DNA from: Bacteroidales bacterium
Lineage (GTDB): Bacteria > Bacteroidota > Bacteroidia > Bacteroidales > JALTDM01
Length of the DNA stretch: 15,684 bases
Direction of reading: 5' to 3'
Assembly (NCBI GenBank): GCA_027074135.1
Contig: JALTDM010000339.1
Location: 1 to 15,684 of the forward strand
Position numbers and translations under genes: made by a program. Under the pieces are notes generated by a model. That model saw only the letters and a list, made by a program, of their open reading frames with translations. It was not told the DNA's origin and did no database searches. This document shows, piece after piece, positions 14,843 to 15,684 of the stretch; the stretch's first letter is position 1; each line of letters begins with the position of its first letter.

Positions 14843-15684
14843 TTTTCTTATTATTGTTTCTACCCTAATCCTTTCTTCTTCCGTCATATTTGTACTACTT
14901 GGAAGACAGATCCCGTTATCAAATAAACTTTCAGACACACCATTTAAATATCGAGGTACATTCTTGAATACAGGTTGCAAATGCATAGGTTTCCACAACG
15001 GACGACTCTCGATATTATCTTCTGCAAAAGCCAATCTTAAATCCTCCGCAGAAAAACCCACCTTATTTTTATCTATAAGTATAGTTGTAAGCCAATAATT
15101 AGAAAAATACTTACTTGACGGCTCTGTTAAAAATCTCAAACCACTTACTCCTGAAAATATTTCCCGATACCAATTATTTATTATCCTTTTTAACAATATT
15201 CTATCATCTAAAACTTTTAATTGCCCACGACCTATTCCTGCCACAACATTACTCATCCTATAATTAAAACCTATCTGCGAATGTTGATAATACGGTGCAT
15301 CATCACGTGCTTGTGTGGCTAAAAAACGTGCCTTTTTCATATCTTCTTCACTCCCAATCAAAGCACCGCCACCGGACGTAGTTATTATTTTGTTACCGTT
15401 AAATGATAATATTCCATACTTTCCAAAAGTGCCGCAATATCTACCGTTATACTTACTTCCCAGGGCTTCTGCCGCATCCTCTATTACAGTTATTTCATAT
15501 CTGTTCGCAACTTTCAAAATTTCATCCATTTTTGCAGGCATACCATACAAGTGAACCACAATAAGCGCTTTCGGCTTTTTACCTTTTTTAATTCTGTCTT
15601 TTATAGCTTCTTCCAACAATTCAGGTGAAATATTCCAGGTCTCCGGCTCGCTGTCAATCAAAACAGGAGTTGCACACAAATATG
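14828..15684 (-). CDS. DegT/DnrJ/EryC1/StrS-family sugar aminotransferase (partial, 5' end outside window)
   Basis: A PLP-dependent aminotransferase acting on a nucleotide-linked keto-sugar, as in surface glycan synthesis. About 285 C-terminal residues are present. The family is about 380 long, so roughly 100 N-terminal residues lie beyond 15684. The frame is open to the window edge, with a Tyr codon preceding the LCATPVLID stretch. IEDAAEALGS carries the Asp that contacts the PLP ring, and the Schiff-base lysine is in LSFNGNKIITTSGGG (codon at about 15389-15391). HSQIGFNYRMSN followed by GIGRGQLKVLDDR closely resembles EpsN/PglE-type enzymes that make 4-amino sugars, but the substrate cannot be fixed from this fragment. 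Its stop lies within the end of convergent wecB. Confidence 0.92.
   Translation of the reverse strand, partial: YLCATPVLIDSEPETWNISPELLEEAIKDRIKKGKKPKALIVVHLYGMPAKMDEILKVANRYEITVIEDAAEALGSKYNGRYCGTFGKYGILSFNGNKIITTSGGGALIGSEEDMKKARFLATQARDDAPYYQHSQIGFNYRMSNVVAGIGRGQLKVLDDRILLKRIINNWYREIFSGVSGLRFLTEPSSKYFSNYWLTTILIDKNKVGFSAEDLRLAFAEDNIESRPLWKPMHLQPVFKNVPRYLNGVSESLFDNGICLPSSTNMTEEERIRVETIIRKLLSQ

Noticed and set aside
15677..15679. TTG codon taken as the start of the DegT aminotransferase
   Set aside because: It is an internal leucine in the family's LGATPV-like segment; the frame stays open to the window edge and about 100 N-terminal residues are missing, so the gene is partial.
1..15684. A defence island, prophage or mobile element as the 'undescribed system'
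   Set aside because: No nuclease, helicase, integrase, transposase, terminal repeats or tRNA is visible; the genes are core metabolism and envelope functions with uniform composition by eye.

Overview
This is an AT-rich window (judged by eye) of chromosomal DNA from a member of the Bacteroidota, probably a Bacteroidales- or Marinilabiliales-like organism. The evidence is a protein with a C-terminal type IX secretion sorting domain, a DUF4270-type lipoprotein, the short Bacteroidota form of a glycogen-synthase-like protein, very few Shine-Dalgarno sequences, and several good matches to the Bacteroidota -7 promoter element TAnnTTTG just upstream of genes. I see no tRNA, rRNA, CRISPR array, insertion sequence, prophage or integrase. 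Genes are packed tightly, and no gene-free stretch exceeds about 215 bases.

Layout. (1) 32-2949, minus: a large secreted beta-propeller protein with a type IX sorting domain and its own terminator. (2) 3047-5249, plus: murF (peptidoglycan precursor ligase) followed by an exported MORN-repeat (YwqK-type) protein. (3) 5253-6488, minus: an M16 zinc protease, divergent from (4) 6586-7422, plus: a small MscS-type mechanosensitive channel. (5) 13217 down to 7419, minus: a five-gene run in the order short GlgA-like protein, DUF4270 lipoprotein, glmS, ispD, pdxA. Its first two genes overlap by 62 bases out of frame, glmS and ispD overlap by one base (TAATG), and pdxA follows after 61 bases with a possible promoter of its own. 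(6) 13437-13706, plus: a tiny, low-complexity lipoprotein gene with its own promoter and a strong terminator. (7) 13781-14842, plus: wecB (UDP-GlcNAc 2-epimerase), convergent and overlapping by 15 bases with a DegT-family sugar aminotransferase that runs off the right edge. These last two look like the border of a surface-polysaccharide locus.

How the genes fit together. Much of the window concerns the cell envelope and its precursors. GlmS makes glucosamine-6-phosphate, which leads to UDP-GlcNAc; MurF uses a UDP-MurNAc-peptide derived from that pool, and WecB epimerises UDP-GlcNAc. IspD belongs to the MEP pathway, which supplies isoprenoids including the undecaprenyl carrier. PdxA makes a precursor of PLP, the cofactor of the DegT aminotransferase. 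Two lipoproteins, a MORN-repeat exported protein, a type IX secreted propeller, a protease and an osmotic-release channel complete the picture. The link between these genes is inferred from proximity.

I did not find a convincing undescribed defence or mobile system. The observations most worth a second look are the 62-base out-of-frame overlap that encodes a lipoprotein signal region, the GlgA-like protein lacking the glycogen-synthase substrate loop, the stand-alone repeat-tailed mini-lipoprotein, and the abutting opposed promoter elements upstream of murF.
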